From positions 10,570,583 through 10,634,582 of the forward strand of contig CM026428.1 of the NCBI GenBank assembly GCA_014871385.1: a stretch of DNA of 64,000 nt, read 5' to 3'. The stretch is from Ceratodon purpureus. Its lineage: Eukaryota > Streptophyta > Bryopsida > Pseudoditrichales > Ditrichaceae. This document shows, in pieces, positions 1 through 12,179 of this stretch. Within the stretch, counting starts at the first letter, position 1, and each line of letters starts with the position of its first letter. The translations under genes and the position numbers were made by a program. The notes below the pieces were generated by a model. The model did not search any database and was not told where the DNA came from. It saw nothing but the letters and a program-made list of their open reading frames with translations.

Positions 1-693
1 GTGTTCCAGCTCAAGGCAATGGCTGCACTGTCTGGGAATGCCTTCGTATTCCAAATGTATTTCTACTTCCGAGGAAGTCAGCGGCACTGGAAGAAAAATT
101 GAAGAAGGCAGCATCTTGACGTCCGCCACGAGGACTCAGATCCTCGGTGTGGACGATTTCTTCAGGTATTCTTCTTGTTTGCCTGTCCAGATTACTTCGC
201 CTATCTCTGCACAAATGGCAGGGAGAGCTCGGTAGTAAACGTCATCTAATTTGGGGAACCGTATCCAAATGGGAATGCTAATTCCAATTGGATCCTGCGG
301 GTCAAATTGTGCTCTCCATGGTTGCAGGTAGAGCAGATGTGTCCCGAATGTGAGAGGACTCTGCTGAAGGGCTGCTCGCGCTCCGTCTTCATTGGTGAAG
401 GTCAGAACGAAGTAACCTCTTTGCAACATACGGATCCTCGTAACCACCATGACAGGGTCGACTAGATTAACGTTCACCCATTCTTGGAGCTCTATTCTAG
501 ATGGATGCTTCGTAGGGGCAAAGCCTATCAAGGCAATGCGGGAGAGGGAGAGAGCGTCCTCATGTATGAGGGCGAGGGTTTCTGTTGACAGCTGAGGTCG
601 CAGAACAGGGCCGGAAGGGAGAAGCGTGGCCCGAACAGCCTTGGACACTTTGTTCCAAGGCGGGGATCGGACAGGTGCAGTGGTTTCCTCCAT
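1..693 (-). pseudogene. LINE-type ORF1 fragment: DUF4283 domain plus start of CCHC zinc knuckle, broken by a TGA
   Basis: Reads from an ATG at 691-693 down to the left edge. The first 185 codons match the DUF4283 pattern typical of plant LINE ORF1 and related gag-like proteins: an N-terminal lead, then a segment with GFAPTKHPS, MVVTRIRMLQRGYFVLTF and the PWRAQFDP / IPIWIRFPKL blocks. A TGA at 136-138 stops the frame. The same frame then continues open for all 45 remaining codons to base 1 and ends in C-x2-C-x4-H, the first three ligands of a CCHC knuckle, whose last Cys would lie outside the window. The stop therefore sits inside otherwise well-kept coding sequence, a recent inactivation of an element that would bind nucleic acid during retrotransposition. 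The reverse-transcriptase part would lie to the left. Family assignment rests on pattern recognition only. Confidence 0.75.
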
Positions 694-1044
694 TGAGGTA
701 ACCTCCGATCTCTATTCTATAACTCTGCTACATAACGCTGATGTTCATGGTCCTACATAAACGAAACAAAATTGCAAGAGAGCAAAGGAGATTTTAGGTT
801 TAAGGTTTGGAAAATCTCGCCCGGTTGCTCGAATCAATCTTGAATCTCCGTCTGAGTTGCGGTGGCGGGTGGGCGATTGCAACGATTCCTCCTGCTCCCC
901 ATGAATCCTCCGTCACTCCCCAGGCGCCCCAAATGGGCGCCTCTGGGTTTGCAAACTCGTTCGGTCTGCGTCCGCGAAATGCGGAGCGTCCGGCAGTCAG
1001 CTTTCAAGCAAACTTATTGTTGTTGGTGATCTAAGTGTCTTCAC
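694..1044 (-). other. GC-rich segment upstream of the LINE ORF1, possible element leader
   Basis: About 350 bases of higher GC than the flanks lie directly upstream of the ORF1 ATG and end where the AT-rich TIR element begins. It contains a perfect 8-bp inverted repeat, AGGCGCCC at 922-929 and GGGCGCCT at 935-942 with a 5-base loop. It may be the 5' untranslated leader of the LINE; no other coding signal is seen. Confidence 0.35.
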
Positions 1045-1516
1045 TAAGGTACAGGCACCCATGCCGGATAATTGCCCGATAACTAGGCTTCTTGGTCACA
1101 GAACAATGGAAAACCAGTAGCGGATAATTGATGAAACAATAGCTTCAGGATGCATCCTCCAATAGAATGCTTTTGTGACTGCAAAAGTGAATAAAGGAGG
1201 AATAAAACTCCATTTGTCTCAAAAAAAAGAAAAAAAAAGAAAAGAAAAAAAAAGAAAAAAGTGAGTAATGGAAGCTTTGTCCTTCACTATTCTTGTTGTT
1301 GTCCGTTATGGGTGAAGCTATATGTTGCTTGTGTGTCTCACCCACTTTTGCACTTAAAAATCTGTAGTAATTTCAATTTTGCTTAATTTAAAAATTAAAA
1401 AAATCTCATTCTTCCTAAACCTTATTTCTCTTCAAAGGAAAATACCTCTTTCTTCATAACCACAATCACACCATGCTGAAATGCTTAAGTTATCCATTAT
1501 AGGTGCCTGTACCTTA
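1045..1516. mobile_element. Small non-autonomous TIR element (472 bp)
   Basis: The left end TAAGGTACAGGCACC (1045-1059) is perfectly repeated in inverse at the right end (1502-1516). The similarity continues inward through GGATAA on both sides (about 25 bp in all). Flanks TGTCTTCAC (1036-1044) and TGTCTACAT (1517-1525) agree at seven of nine positions and may be a worn 9-bp target duplication, as in Mutator-like elements. The interior is an A/G-rich run plus AT-rich DNA with no coding capacity, so it is a MITE-like element. Superfamily is uncertain. Confidence 0.6.
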
Positions 1517-4267
1517 TGTCTACATCTCTTACATTGATGACATGAGACTTTTAAAGGATTTAAACCATGCTATTAATATTTATATTTTTGGCATAAATTT
1601 AAGACCTGGCCAATTTTTCATTCTACAATGCATAAGGAAAAAATAAAGAGGAAAACTCTTCCAACTTTTCACGTCATTTTCAAGAAAATAATTTTATAGA
1701 AGATGTAGACAATTTAATTATGTGGCAAGATTACAAGTAGAAATAAATTCTTTGAAAAAGTATATGTATAAACACACACACACACACAATACATGCACTA
1801 TGTGGTATGTCTTGTCTTGTTTTGATTTTTATGAAATATGTTCTCTTATTCATACTCTACAAATCTATATATTCTGATTTTGATCCATTAATCCATTAAT
1901 CGATTTTTAACGTATGATTTTTTTGGATCATAAACTGTAAATTCATGAGTCACTTTTATTTATAAAATTCGTAAGAACCACGTGTGAATTTATTCTTACT
2001 ATAGAAGATTGCAATTGAGTGATGTTTGCATAGAACATTGGTGAACCTCGTCTCTTTTTTTAAAACTAAAATTAACTAAAACTTTGTTTTACTTTAAAAT
2101 CACACACCATTCAAAAACGCACTATTGAGTGAATTATATACTTCAAAATCATACTTTAATTTTTAAATCTCATGGTTTGATCTTACCAAGATTTAATTAA
2201 CAATTTTTTAGTCAAGGTAGGCTTATATTTATACGGTTAAATATCATAAATAATATCACTAATTTCAACGCATGGAGTTGTAAGAAAAGAATTTAATCAT
2301 TCAAAAACTGTGGCTCAATCTCTAAAATTGTTGTGGGCGTCAATGGTTGATTTAGTTATTAGCAGCCAAACTACAACAAATTTTTTTCTATAGAAATTGC
2401 CTTTGTAAAATTTAAGTGATTTGTTTGTAAGAACAAGCCTAACTTGAAACAATTTTTTCCTAAAATTTAGATAAAGATGTCAACTAATCCCTGAGGGTCC
2501 AAGAAACACGATTGTGGTTTTTTGTTATTTCAGGCAGTCTAGATGAAGAGGTTAAAAGTAATATTTTTGCCTAAGATTTATATTGGGTGCTCCCTTTACT
2601 GCAACATATACGTGGTACAATTTTCAAAGTCAAATTCCAATTATAGAACCTTCATCTAGGAATTTTAGGTTTCAAGTCGAAATATGGCAATTTAATTATT
2701 ATTTTTTCAATATTAAAAAATATATATATTCATAACCAAACTACTACTCAAAATCCAAAGTGACCCAACTCAAAAAGTTTACCAATTTTACAAGGGCAGA
2801 CTTCCAAAATTACATGAACAAGCTTCAAAGTTTTTTGTAATTTTACATTTTTTTCCATTCAAAAATTGTCAAATTTGAAATTTAGGAAATTTTTCAATTT
2901 TTTAAAAAAAAAAATCACAAACTCATAGATGTAACTTTTCACCATTCACTTTTTTTCCAAACCAAAAAAATTCAATGTTATTTAATTTTTACCATATTTA
3001 TTATTGAGGATTTTGTACCTGCTTTTGAAAAATAATTTGCATGAAGGCCAAGAAATCAAAATGAGTCTTAAAATTTTTGCATGGAGGTGTTCAACTTAGT
3101 TACCTACATGGGAAAAAATATGAACAAAAAATGTTTGGGGTAACAATCATCAAGTCTCCCTTAGCACCATTTAGACTATGCCTTTGGAGCAAAACCCCAA
3201 ATTTTTTTTATTGAACTTTGAACGTTATAATCTCATAAATGGTAAAAATTCAGCAATTGAAATATGGTAAGTAGTTATTTTGAACATCTTACGGTTGGAA
3301 ATACTAGAAAAGGAAAATTTATTGGAAGCATACATCAATTTCCATAAGGTGGTCAAAATCTGCAGTTTTGGATCTCGGAGGTCCCAAAACACTTTGTACC
3401 TTTAGGGGTTAATGGATGAAATTGATAACGATGGAAGAAACATTCAATGTACAAATCATAGGTGAATGTAGTAATTCGACCACACATTGAAATTTTATGT
3501 TACGAGTTCAGTATCTGCTGAAAAATGAAAATAAAAACCTGCCTGACGATGTTTTCTTTTCATTTGCAATGGATTTTTTTTTAATTTTTTTTTGAGTCAA
3601 ATGGTGAGTTTCCATTGCAATTAAAATTAAAATACATGGATTGAGACACTGCTGCGGAACCGAGGCAGAGACCTGCCCATTTGCAATGGATTTCACCATT
3701 GGACTCCCAAAAAAAAAAAAGGAGAAAAACCTGCCAGGGATTTTGAAGTAATTCGAGGAAATTGCAAGACGTCAACTCCTACTCAGCCACCACTTGTTCC
3801 AACCTTTCAGATTTATAAAATTAATAAAAATATTAAAAATTAAAAATTAAAAATTTGTGCTTCCTTCCTTTATAAAAAGTTGAAGGGGCAGATCGGACAA
3901 ATGACTAAAATATGGGCGAAAATTTATACGACCTCCAAGTATCTGGTAGGGTCAAAGGCTCCACAAAGCTTGCACAGCCACATCGGATTCAAACCATGAA
4001 TAGACCTGTACCTACTTGATGGGTCCTCGCGAGTCGCTTGATCCATTTTCCGAACCTTTTGGAGTGCGCAATCGAGCGGGAGACGAGGTTGCACATGGTT
4101 CCCGGAGCCCTGTCTTGTGCAAAACCAACCAACTCATGGAACAATCCTGGAACAATTCATTACACAGAATTCATTCCTGGATGGATCAAGATGTGTTCTG
4201 TTCTTTTTGAGAAAATGCAAATAAAAAATTATAATTTGGGTGAGATTCGTTATTCTTATATTTGCAG
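1517..4267. other. AT-rich intergenic DNA
   Basis: Mostly A/T runs with a short (CA)n tract near 1771-1788. The motif CATTTGCAATGGAT occurs twice in the same orientation (near 3560 and 3679), with an inverted partial copy (CCATTGCAA) near 3613, suggesting repeat debris. From about 3990 GC rises toward the possible exon at 4268. No convincing gene is seen. Confidence 0.5.
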
Positions 4268-4371
4268 ATGTATTGCACTCGAGAGTTGCAAGCGACGGAG
4301 CTTCAGATCACAGCAGAACGGGAGTTATTAGCTACAGGGACGGCTCTCGTCATTGAAATCCAGAACTCACA
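4268..4371 (+). other. Possible orphan coding exon
   Basis: A 104-base open segment is framed by a good acceptor (pyrimidine-rich tract ending TTTGCAG) and a perfect GTGAGT donor at 4372. Read from the ATG at its first base, it gives about 34 codons rich in Glu, Leu and Thr with no stop (ELQATELQITAERELL is part). GC is well above the flanks. I found no convincing partner exon on either side and do not recognise the protein. It may be a relic exon or chance. Confidence 0.25.
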
Positions 4372-5640
4372 GTGAGTTGGCGGATAATGGTTCCGAAGGT
4401 TCGCACCTGCCGCTTGCCGAAAGTTGATCCGGTTGCTTCGAAATGCAGGAATTCATCACAAGTTGGGTTCTCTTTTCGACGCCGGGTCAATGACTTGTCG
4501 AACTGATAGGCTACTGCATCGATATCACGTAATTTACTTTGGGCTGAGCTGGGTCAAGTGAACTTTCCACTCAAGTTATCAGTAGCTTAATACATGGCAT
4601 GAAAATGATTATAACTGCGCGAATAATTGTGACTGCAGATAGCAGCTTGAAGGTACGAATGATGGATGAACTTTGCAAACAACAGCCAATAATACACTCC
4701 TTTGGATTCCGGAATGAGTACTGTGCACACAGAATGGAATACTGATCAGGCCTCCGGGAATACTGAGTGTTTCACGAGAAGCCTGCAGCAAAGCAGTAGG
4801 TGCAAAGCACGAGGTGGTCACCGAATCTATACCTGCATTGTTCATGACCAGTTCCCCAGATTTTCATGATTTCTTTGTGGAATAAAGTACGGTTATTCTT
4901 TGCAAAATTGGCACAGTCTAGTAGGGTGGTGCATGCAACATGTAGCCTGGTTGCACACAAGCTCTGACTCAATTAATAGCCGTCAGTAAAACACTGTCAC
5001 TGCTCAATGGTTGTCTTCCCAGCGAACAGTGAACACTTTCAAAATATTTACGAAATCTGCAACAAGAATTTCTGTAACGAATCGATTTCTAAAAGTAACC
5101 ATGACTCACTGATCGGTAGCCCACCAAGGGCAGAAGAACAATCCATATTTGATACTAAAACAATTCATGGTCTGACAGTTTTCAATGATTTTTGAAGCTC
5201 AAGTGCATTATCTAATCAAGACAAGTTACTGGATATCAAAACTCTCTACGTGGAATTTTGTGAACCAACAACAATATTATTATTATAAAAAATTTGGAAC
5301 CTGATTACACCCCTCGGATTCGTAAGGAACAACAATTATTCTTTTGTTCAAGGTTGCCACATGATAATTTTCTACACAAATGACAACACTGCTGTGCATA
5401 AGAATCATGCCATGCCATACTTGCATGCAGGTTCTTGATAATTCTCATAAAATTAGCCCGTTTTTTTAACCATTTGAATAGTTGTAAACCCATTTACTGC
5501 CATGTGTGGTTCAAGGACTATTCATATACAGTGACTAAAAAGTTCAAAACAAAATTCCAAATTGTCATAATCTTTTCTATGTTATATCCAAAAATTAAAC
5601 CCTAGAACATGTTGAAACCCATACATATTTCAAATGATTT
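4372..5640. other. Intergenic DNA without recognised features
   Basis: Moderate GC to about 5000, then AT-rich. A minus-strand open stretch at 4609-4845 contains a short NNAG motif reminiscent of short-chain dehydrogenases, but no Rossmann glycine motif or YxxxK is present, so it is not called. Confidence 0.4.
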
Positions 5641-5673
5641 TTGCATGGCCGGCGTTTCAAAAATCTCTGGGGC

Positions 5674-5723
5674 CATATCTGCATGGGTGGACATATCTGC
5701 ATGGGTGGACATATCTGCATGTG
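5674..5723. repeat. 18-bp tandem repeat, about 2.8 copies
   Basis: The unit CATATCTGCATGGGTGGA repeats at 5674, 5692 and (truncated) 5710. It lies at the start of a C-rich stretch (5640-6180) that is open on the plus strand for 181 codons (5634-6179). That frame is Pro/Ser/His-rich with no recognised domain and is probably fortuitous. Confidence 0.7.
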
Positions 5724-6324
5724 GTCTTTGATCAAAAACTTCACCACATTACAAACAAGTGGGTGCCACCAATTCTGAAAAGTCCCGTCCTTCCTACGCA
5801 CAACCTTACCACATTCCACCTCCGCTACAAAATCATGATGTTCCACTGCGACCAGCAACCGAGTACGCAACACCGAAGTGGACCCAACCCTCCCAACCTC
5901 GAAATCTCACGCCCCAAACCTGCATCTAGTGCAGAAAGAGCAGCTCCTTTTAGTGTCAGCTTCCCATCAGAGTCCAGTGCCACAAACCAGGAGCGCCAGC
6001 CAGATGTAGACCCACCCACATGCACAAGCCGCGAGAACTCACCACCTGGTGCAATCGCACCCCTGCATCCCCCACCCCGCATGCCCACCCGACCCCACTC
6101 CAGCCCCGCCCCTCGATTCCCAGTAATTTATCTTATACTTCCCAGGCTCGTCCTCATCCACTTCGCCCTGCTAGCGTAACACCCAATCTATACTGGGGGC
6201 GGAATCATGCTCCGAGAATATTAACAATTAGTACTACACCACTAAGATTGCCTTCCCGCCATATCTACACCTCGCGTACATTAGAGGATCTGGTATCTAG
6301 GAAGTGGAGAGATTGACATGAGGA

Positions 6325-6530
6325 GAGGATAATCCGACGTTGGCAGTCCGGACAAAGGCGCACGGCTTCCGGGTGCCACTGACCCCGTGATCGCGGGTCG
6401 CTGGGGATCCGGTGCCCGCCAGCCGGCCCCGCGCCGGGGAGGGGCCCTAGATTCAGTGCCCGGAACGCTGAACCGCGTCGCGGCGTCTCGCGGGGGGTGG
6501 ATATTGGAATCGCGCGTTCTAAGTTCTGCT
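6325..6530. other. Isolated very GC-rich island
   Basis: About 200 bases with far higher GC than any other part of the window, full of CpG and C/G runs (for example CCGGCCCCGCGCCGGGGA around 6421-6440). It is abruptly bordered by AT-rich DNA. It resembles the composition of ribosomal spacer DNA or an organelle/foreign insert, but I cannot match it to a known rRNA segment. No splice sites or convincing frame. Confidence 0.5.
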
Positions 6531-6539
6531 TCCACGGCG

Positions 6540-8900
6540 GAGGGAGGCTGATGCGGGCGTTTCAGTGGTTTTTTTTTATCATTTGTGGATATTTAGCATC
6601 GGAGGAATGAGTTTGATAATGCATGAGACCAGGTGGGGCTGGGCTGGGCTAATGCTCGTATCAGACAAAAGGGAGGGGGGTGCATTGGGTGGGGGGATAT
6701 GCATATTTCCATGATATATTCTGGGTCCCTTGAGTTGAGTGTCTTGGGGTTTGGGACAGATCTTGCCATGGTGTGAACTGATGGTCGTAGTGGGAGTGGG
6801 CCAATGCGGGGGCCGGCATCTGGTGTCAATTAGTGGGGTGTCACAGTGATTTTGGATGTTGGGAGCTGCAGGAGAAGAACGTTTTTATTAATAATTGATT
6901 TAAATATATATTTGACAGAGTGAAACTCCTCCAAGTATCCCCAGAAGGATATCTTATTGGCACTTCTAATGGTAAAAATGTTGGATCATAATTTCTGGTG
7001 TGAGGTTTTCAGTATTGAAGTATTGTTTTGTTGCATGGGGCGCATGATTTATATGGCCTGTAAAAATGGACGGGCATTGAAAATGAGTTTCTTCACATGG
7101 GCATGAAAATAAATTCAAAACAAGACAGAATCCGATGGTGATATCCTTCTATCATTGAGTTTCACCTCACCAACTTTCAACTCAATTGCCCAAACTCAAT
7201 ATTGTGTGGGACTTTCAACTCACTTGAAACATACTCAACTCAGGTTGAAAACTTGGCTGAACTCAATTGAATTCTCAGGCTATTTGGCCTCCATTGATTA
7301 ATATATTTTTCCTTACTCGTGGTTTAACCCATGATTTGAATGGTAGACTCCCAGGCTCTATCCACTTGGGAGGTTTCTTGGAGATCCTTGTTGACCATTT
7401 TGCACGGCTCCACATGAGAACTTTCCAATACTTCGAAAGTTTGTGGCTTGCATCAACACAACACTGTGCAAAAGCGTAGCCGGAGGTGAGTTAGGTTTTA
7501 CATAACGTCTGTTTGTTGTTAAACTTTGAACTTATCTGGTGGAGTATATAAATTATACCTCAGTGATTTTCACATCTGTGCTGACCAAGAGGAGTGCAAT
7601 CAGTCAGTCTCACTATTCAAGAATCTTCTCCAAGCACTCAATTTGTTGTTTGGGCATAAAGTTGTTAAATGCTAGCTTCTGTTTTCCAAGTCAGACGAAA
7701 ACTACTCATGCTACATGTTGGGTGCCTACCGTAACTTGCTCAAAGATTCCAAAGTGTCCATGGACAATGCCGAATCCTCCAAACTTCTAGAACCTTACTA
7801 GAAAGTTTATGCACCTTGTGTCAAATGTTCCACCGCGTGTTCACCTTGGCCATTAGAGTTTTTAAGAACTACTCGTATTTCCTCAGGCCGGATCGTAAAA
7901 ATAAGCTGGATGTTTTCGTCGTGCGAACAGTTGCTTCATCCAAACTATGTTTGAAGGAAGCAACATTGATTTAAGTTACCAGACAGTGAAAAAGAAGTTC
8001 AAACTTCAATACTCTTCAGACTCCAGACATAAGACCAACTTCGACATGAACATAAAATTACACAAAAGCATATTCTCCGGATCAGAACTACTTTACAAAT
8101 GAGTTATCAACCACTGTATGACAAACTACATCGAAAGAAAATCTTCCAAACGAGGCTTCATGCTTGACCTGTAAAATTCGGTGATGACAAACTCGTCAAA
8201 ATACTTCCAAGGTTTAGATTTGAATAAGGTTTGATTTGGGCAAATAAAAAGTGGAAATCCTCGATGGAAGATGCTGTTGCCTCTTCTGTTTATAATAGGA
8301 ACCATAGAACTGATATTGACCCACTACCCGTTTCATAAACTACCATTGAATTACAGAAATGTGAAATGTGTGACCTAAAATGAGATTTCGGAGCACTAAT
8401 GTTCACCAACTAGTTGCTTCCGTCTGTTGAACTCCTTATATTCTCACTTTATGGTATTTTCTTAGAAGTCCTTAAACCATCCACACTCATAAGCATTTCT
8501 TGTAGATGAGATTTTCCAAGATTCTGTGCAAAGCAAAGATTCAATGCCTGCAAAGATTATTGGAAATATCTATCTTACGTAAAACACTGAAAATATGGAA
8601 AATACGTAACACCAATACTTGGAGCAGAAGTTCATAAACATAAACTAAATCTGCGATACAACCTTTCTGGTTGTGGTTGCATCCTTATGACATCAGCATC
8701 CTGTAACAACCCGTAGTCCTCTGCCTCTGTTGTCCTTTATGACACTAAGCACTAGAATGTATCACCTTCCAAAAAACGAAGGAATATATAATTAAATTAT
8801 CAGAACACATATAATCCTTCTGAGACTTTCAGACGTGAGTGCAAACAACAGATCATCAGTGCACCTAGAACTTGGTGTTGCAAGGCGGCATTCATTGTAT
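6540..8900. other. Intergenic DNA
   Basis: No supported gene. GC is intermediate. The right end is the 3' flank of the RNA methyltransferase gene on the minus strand and probably holds its 3' UTR and poly(A) region (an AT-rich stretch near 8780-8815 lies just past the stop). Short open frames here are scattered and lack domain signals. Confidence 0.4.
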
Positions 8901-8906
8901 CGACTA

Positions 8907-11004
8907 CTATTCAGTCTCACCCCCCATCCCGGCCTCATCGGTGGCATCATCTGATGCATCATACAAAGTGTCACACAGCAGCCAATCTTCAGCTGCGGAT
9001 TCTGCCTTAAGCCTTCTTCGCTCAGCCACTTCTACGGGATCATCTGGACACATGTTACGAGGCCCGCGTCTGACAGGTCGTTCAGCTACAACGAACTTCT
9101 GACCATCTCTCTCCCGCTCTGGAAAATCTGCCCACACTGTTCAAGAACCTCAAGCAGTCAGCTTAGAAAGAATTGACGGCCTTACTACTAGCCAATAGCA
9201 GCAAGCACCACAATCTCTCTGCTATAAATTCATAAGAGCACCTAGATATTCAAACAATACATGTAAGAATAAAGATATGGCTGTAAATGATTGGCGAAAA
9301 GCAAATCATTTAAACTTACCTGCAAATTGGTGAAGGACAATAGACGCTGCAACTGTTACATTTAATGAAGCTGTGCCAGGCCCACTTTGAGGAATATAGA
9401 CGAAAGAATCACATATCTCCATTTCTTTCTCAGAAAGTCCAGTTCCCTGCACAGCGGTGGGCATATTGTTAAATACCACTTGTTCATTCCAATCACAATA
9501 GCCACTACGACATTACACACAGTTTTAAATAACAGAATTCAAAACTTGGACGAGAACACACAATATACAGCAGGATGACAAATACGAACGTCATGTACAC
9601 AACATAGATCACAACGACGTTCTCCTTCTCTAGTTCAACTAACCTCATTCCCAAGTACAAAAGCGGTGCTGCGATTGAAAGGATGCTTGTGCACTCCAAC
9701 TGCACCTTCAGTGATCTCGACTCCACAAATTGACACGTCCTTAGCCTGCAAAAAAAACCTTGCCCAACATCTACAGTCAACTATTGGGAATAACTGAACA
9801 ATGTATATACTGCTAGGTAGTAAAAAAAATTCCTTATCCACCTTGCTCAGGTTGTAACGTCAACTTGCCGCCCCTAATGTAATCACTTATTACCAAAGAA
9901 CATGAGAAAACAATAGATTTCAGTTACATGAAAGCACTCCAGAAGTTCTAGACAAAGTACTATTCTACGTTAGAGTCGGGAAGATCAAACATCTAAACAA
10001 GGCCAACAATATATTTCCAATATATAATCCCAAAGTTCTCGGTAAGTGTTCACGTAAATAAAGAGGTGCTAATACTACGAAGCTGGACTACGAAGCTGGC
10101 AACCTGAGAGGAGCGAAGTATGACACTGCGCTTTCAACATGGTCCGTGCCGAAAGGGACGCAAAACTCAGATTGGTTGAAGAACATAAACAGCATCAGAC
10201 AATTACCTTCAGGTACTTGACAGCTTCAGCAAGAGTGTGAAAATGGCGAAATTGAAGGTGAAGTGTGGCACCATGGCTACCAAAGGCATTAAAATCCTTT
10301 CGTCCGACAAGAATGATCTCTGTTACACCAAATGCAGTTGCACTTCGGGCTAAAGTGCCCAGATTATGCCTCTTTGCAACATTGTGAACCAACAAGAAGC
10401 TATCAAACTTTTTCCCCTCTTTTTGCGGCGAAGTTTCACTTTTCGTCTTCGACTCCGACTCAATTTCTTGCACCTCTACTGGTTTTGACTCCCGTAAAAA
10501 ATCATCATTCAATGTACGGGCACAGTTAGCTGTAGATGACGTTAATGCGGCCTTCGGAGGCTTGAAATGCGGGATTGCATAAGTCTGGACCGACTCATCC
10601 ACTTTGGGAGACTCAACTTGCTTCGGCTTCACAGCTGAGATAAAGAATTTATCGTCAGATTTTTCTTTCGAGATCTTGAAATTGATGAGATCAATAAGGT
10701 TTTGTCGTATGTCATCCCGCAGGTAATCAAATGTCCGTGGCGGGAATTTGATCTCTTCCTTTTGCTTTTCAGAAAGGTCGGCATACTTCAATGAATTAGC
10801 CATCGGCAGAATTCGGCCATAACTGCCAAGATATCCCAGACTCTTCGTCCTTGAAAGTGGAGTCAATCCTCCGCCATTTCCACCATCGGGACCCTCCGCT
10901 GGTGGACACTTTTCCGGCTTGGGAGAAATATTCCCGACCCCCTCATCATCAGGACCCAGTCCATCTTCTATCACCGCATCACCTTCCAGATTAACCCCGT
11001 CCAT
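8907..11004 (-). CDS. TrmH/SpoU-family RNA 2'-O-ribose methyltransferase, four exons
   Basis: Exons 10207-11004, 9644-9745, 9320-9446 and 8907-9136 join in frame into 418 codons (798+102+127+230 bases with the stop). Every intron is GT-AG (donors GGTAAT, GGTTAG, GGTAAG; acceptors TTGCAG, GTGCAG, AACAG). The ATG at 11002-11004 is used; a GTG two codons upstream is not. SPOUT signature: motif 1 from about residue 200 (HNVAKRHNLGTLARSATAFG, with the catalytic-type Arg), motif 2 LGNEGTGLS at 297-305, motif 3 IPQSGPGTASLNVTVAA at 318-334. Such enzymes fold as a trefoil knot, bind AdoMet as dimers and methylate a ribose 2'-OH in tRNA or rRNA. Residues 1-199 are acidic/low-complexity and unrecognised, with no obvious targeting peptide. 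The C-terminal tail (343-418) starts VWADFPERERDGQKF, typical of plant homologues as I remember them. Exact RNA target unknown. Confidence 0.93.
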
Positions 11005-11907
11005 CGCCACCTTCGCTACCTTCTAATGCTGTTATGCCTGCTATCGATCAACTATGAAGTGGTTGCAGATAGCTCGTTACAGTTTTCTGTCCCTCGCTTT
11101 TTGCATAGATACTCTCCCGCCGACTGTGCAACGGCTTCCCTTCAACCAACTGAACATACACATATCTCCGAAAGGGTTTCAACAAGAGGAAATTTGTAAA
11201 ACAAACGCTAAATTGGTGATCACAATTCAGTGAGCAGATCTTCATGTGGATCGCTAACCTATCCTAATATTTATTTATAAATAATCTAGACTCAATCATA
11301 CAGTAGAACTAGATCTCAAAGTCGAGCCACAGAATCTCATGATGATCTTCACATGAACAGATGAGCAAGGAGCCATCACATGACATTTACCAAGTACAAG
11401 GCCGTAAACATTGTGCGAGAGGAACTGATAACATAAGTGCAGATGCCGACAAAGAGGTCAGCACCAAAGGGTTCAATCGCTGGAGAACCAGCGAGCGATT
11501 TCAACTCACCCAGGTCGATCGGGGATAATTCGTAAAAATGCCCTAGGAGACTTGCACAGAAGCGATCTCTGTAATACTGTATGCCAAAAATCAGCTTCTA
11601 CGCACTTGAAACCGCATCACGTGTCTGCATCACTCCCACAAAAAGGCCTCGCTCAGCAATCTGCAAACCTCAGCAAACTGAACTTCAACACCCTCACTTA
11701 TCCCACTAGACAGACTGTAATTCCAACTACGGTCAAGGTTTCTGTCTCTAAACTGTTTCCTCGTCTTCCACTTCTCTACACACATCGCATTCTCGCATTC
11801 TACACATGCATCGAAACCAACCGAAGCAACCCAATACATGATCAGAGTAAATCAAAACCCCAGACCTACAAAACACACTAATTAAATTATTGTTTCAAAA
11901 ACAGGTT

Positions 11908-11916
11908 AAACCCTAG
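11908..11916. promoter_or_regulatory. Telo-box (AAACCCTAG) upstream of the RNA methyltransferase
   Basis: An exact AAACCCTAG lies about 900 bases upstream of the ATG within a C/A-rich stretch (11880-12010) that holds several degenerate telomere-like words (AAACCTAACC, AAACCCTC). In plants the telo-box is common near promoters of translation and ribosome-biogenesis genes, which would suit an RNA methyltransferase. The distance makes the link inferential; it may lie in a leader intron. Confidence 0.4.
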
Positions 11917-12179
11917 TTAATCAAAACACTCCAAACCTAACCCAATTACAAAAACCTAACCTACACACTCCCAAAAACGACCCAAACCCTCAGATCCAAA
12001 TGCCTCCAAAACCCCGATACTCAAAAATCTCCAACATCCCCCACATCAGAAAGCCATCAATCCACATCATGAAAACCAACAACGAATCTCTAACCAGGAA
12101 ATGCAGGCTTCACACCCACCAACCAACACTAAGAGAAAATCAAACAACACAACAGAGGCACATCACATCATACATACCA

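Noticed and set aside
4609-4845. Minus-strand open frame starting MNNAGIDS, hinting at a short-chain dehydrogenase
   Set aside because: Only the NNAG word fits; no glycine-rich nucleotide motif, no YxxxK and no splice-linked exons.
5634-6179. 181-codon plus-strand open frame
   Set aside because: Pro/Ser/His-rich translation across a tandem repeat and C-rich DNA, no domain, and equally open frames on the other strand.
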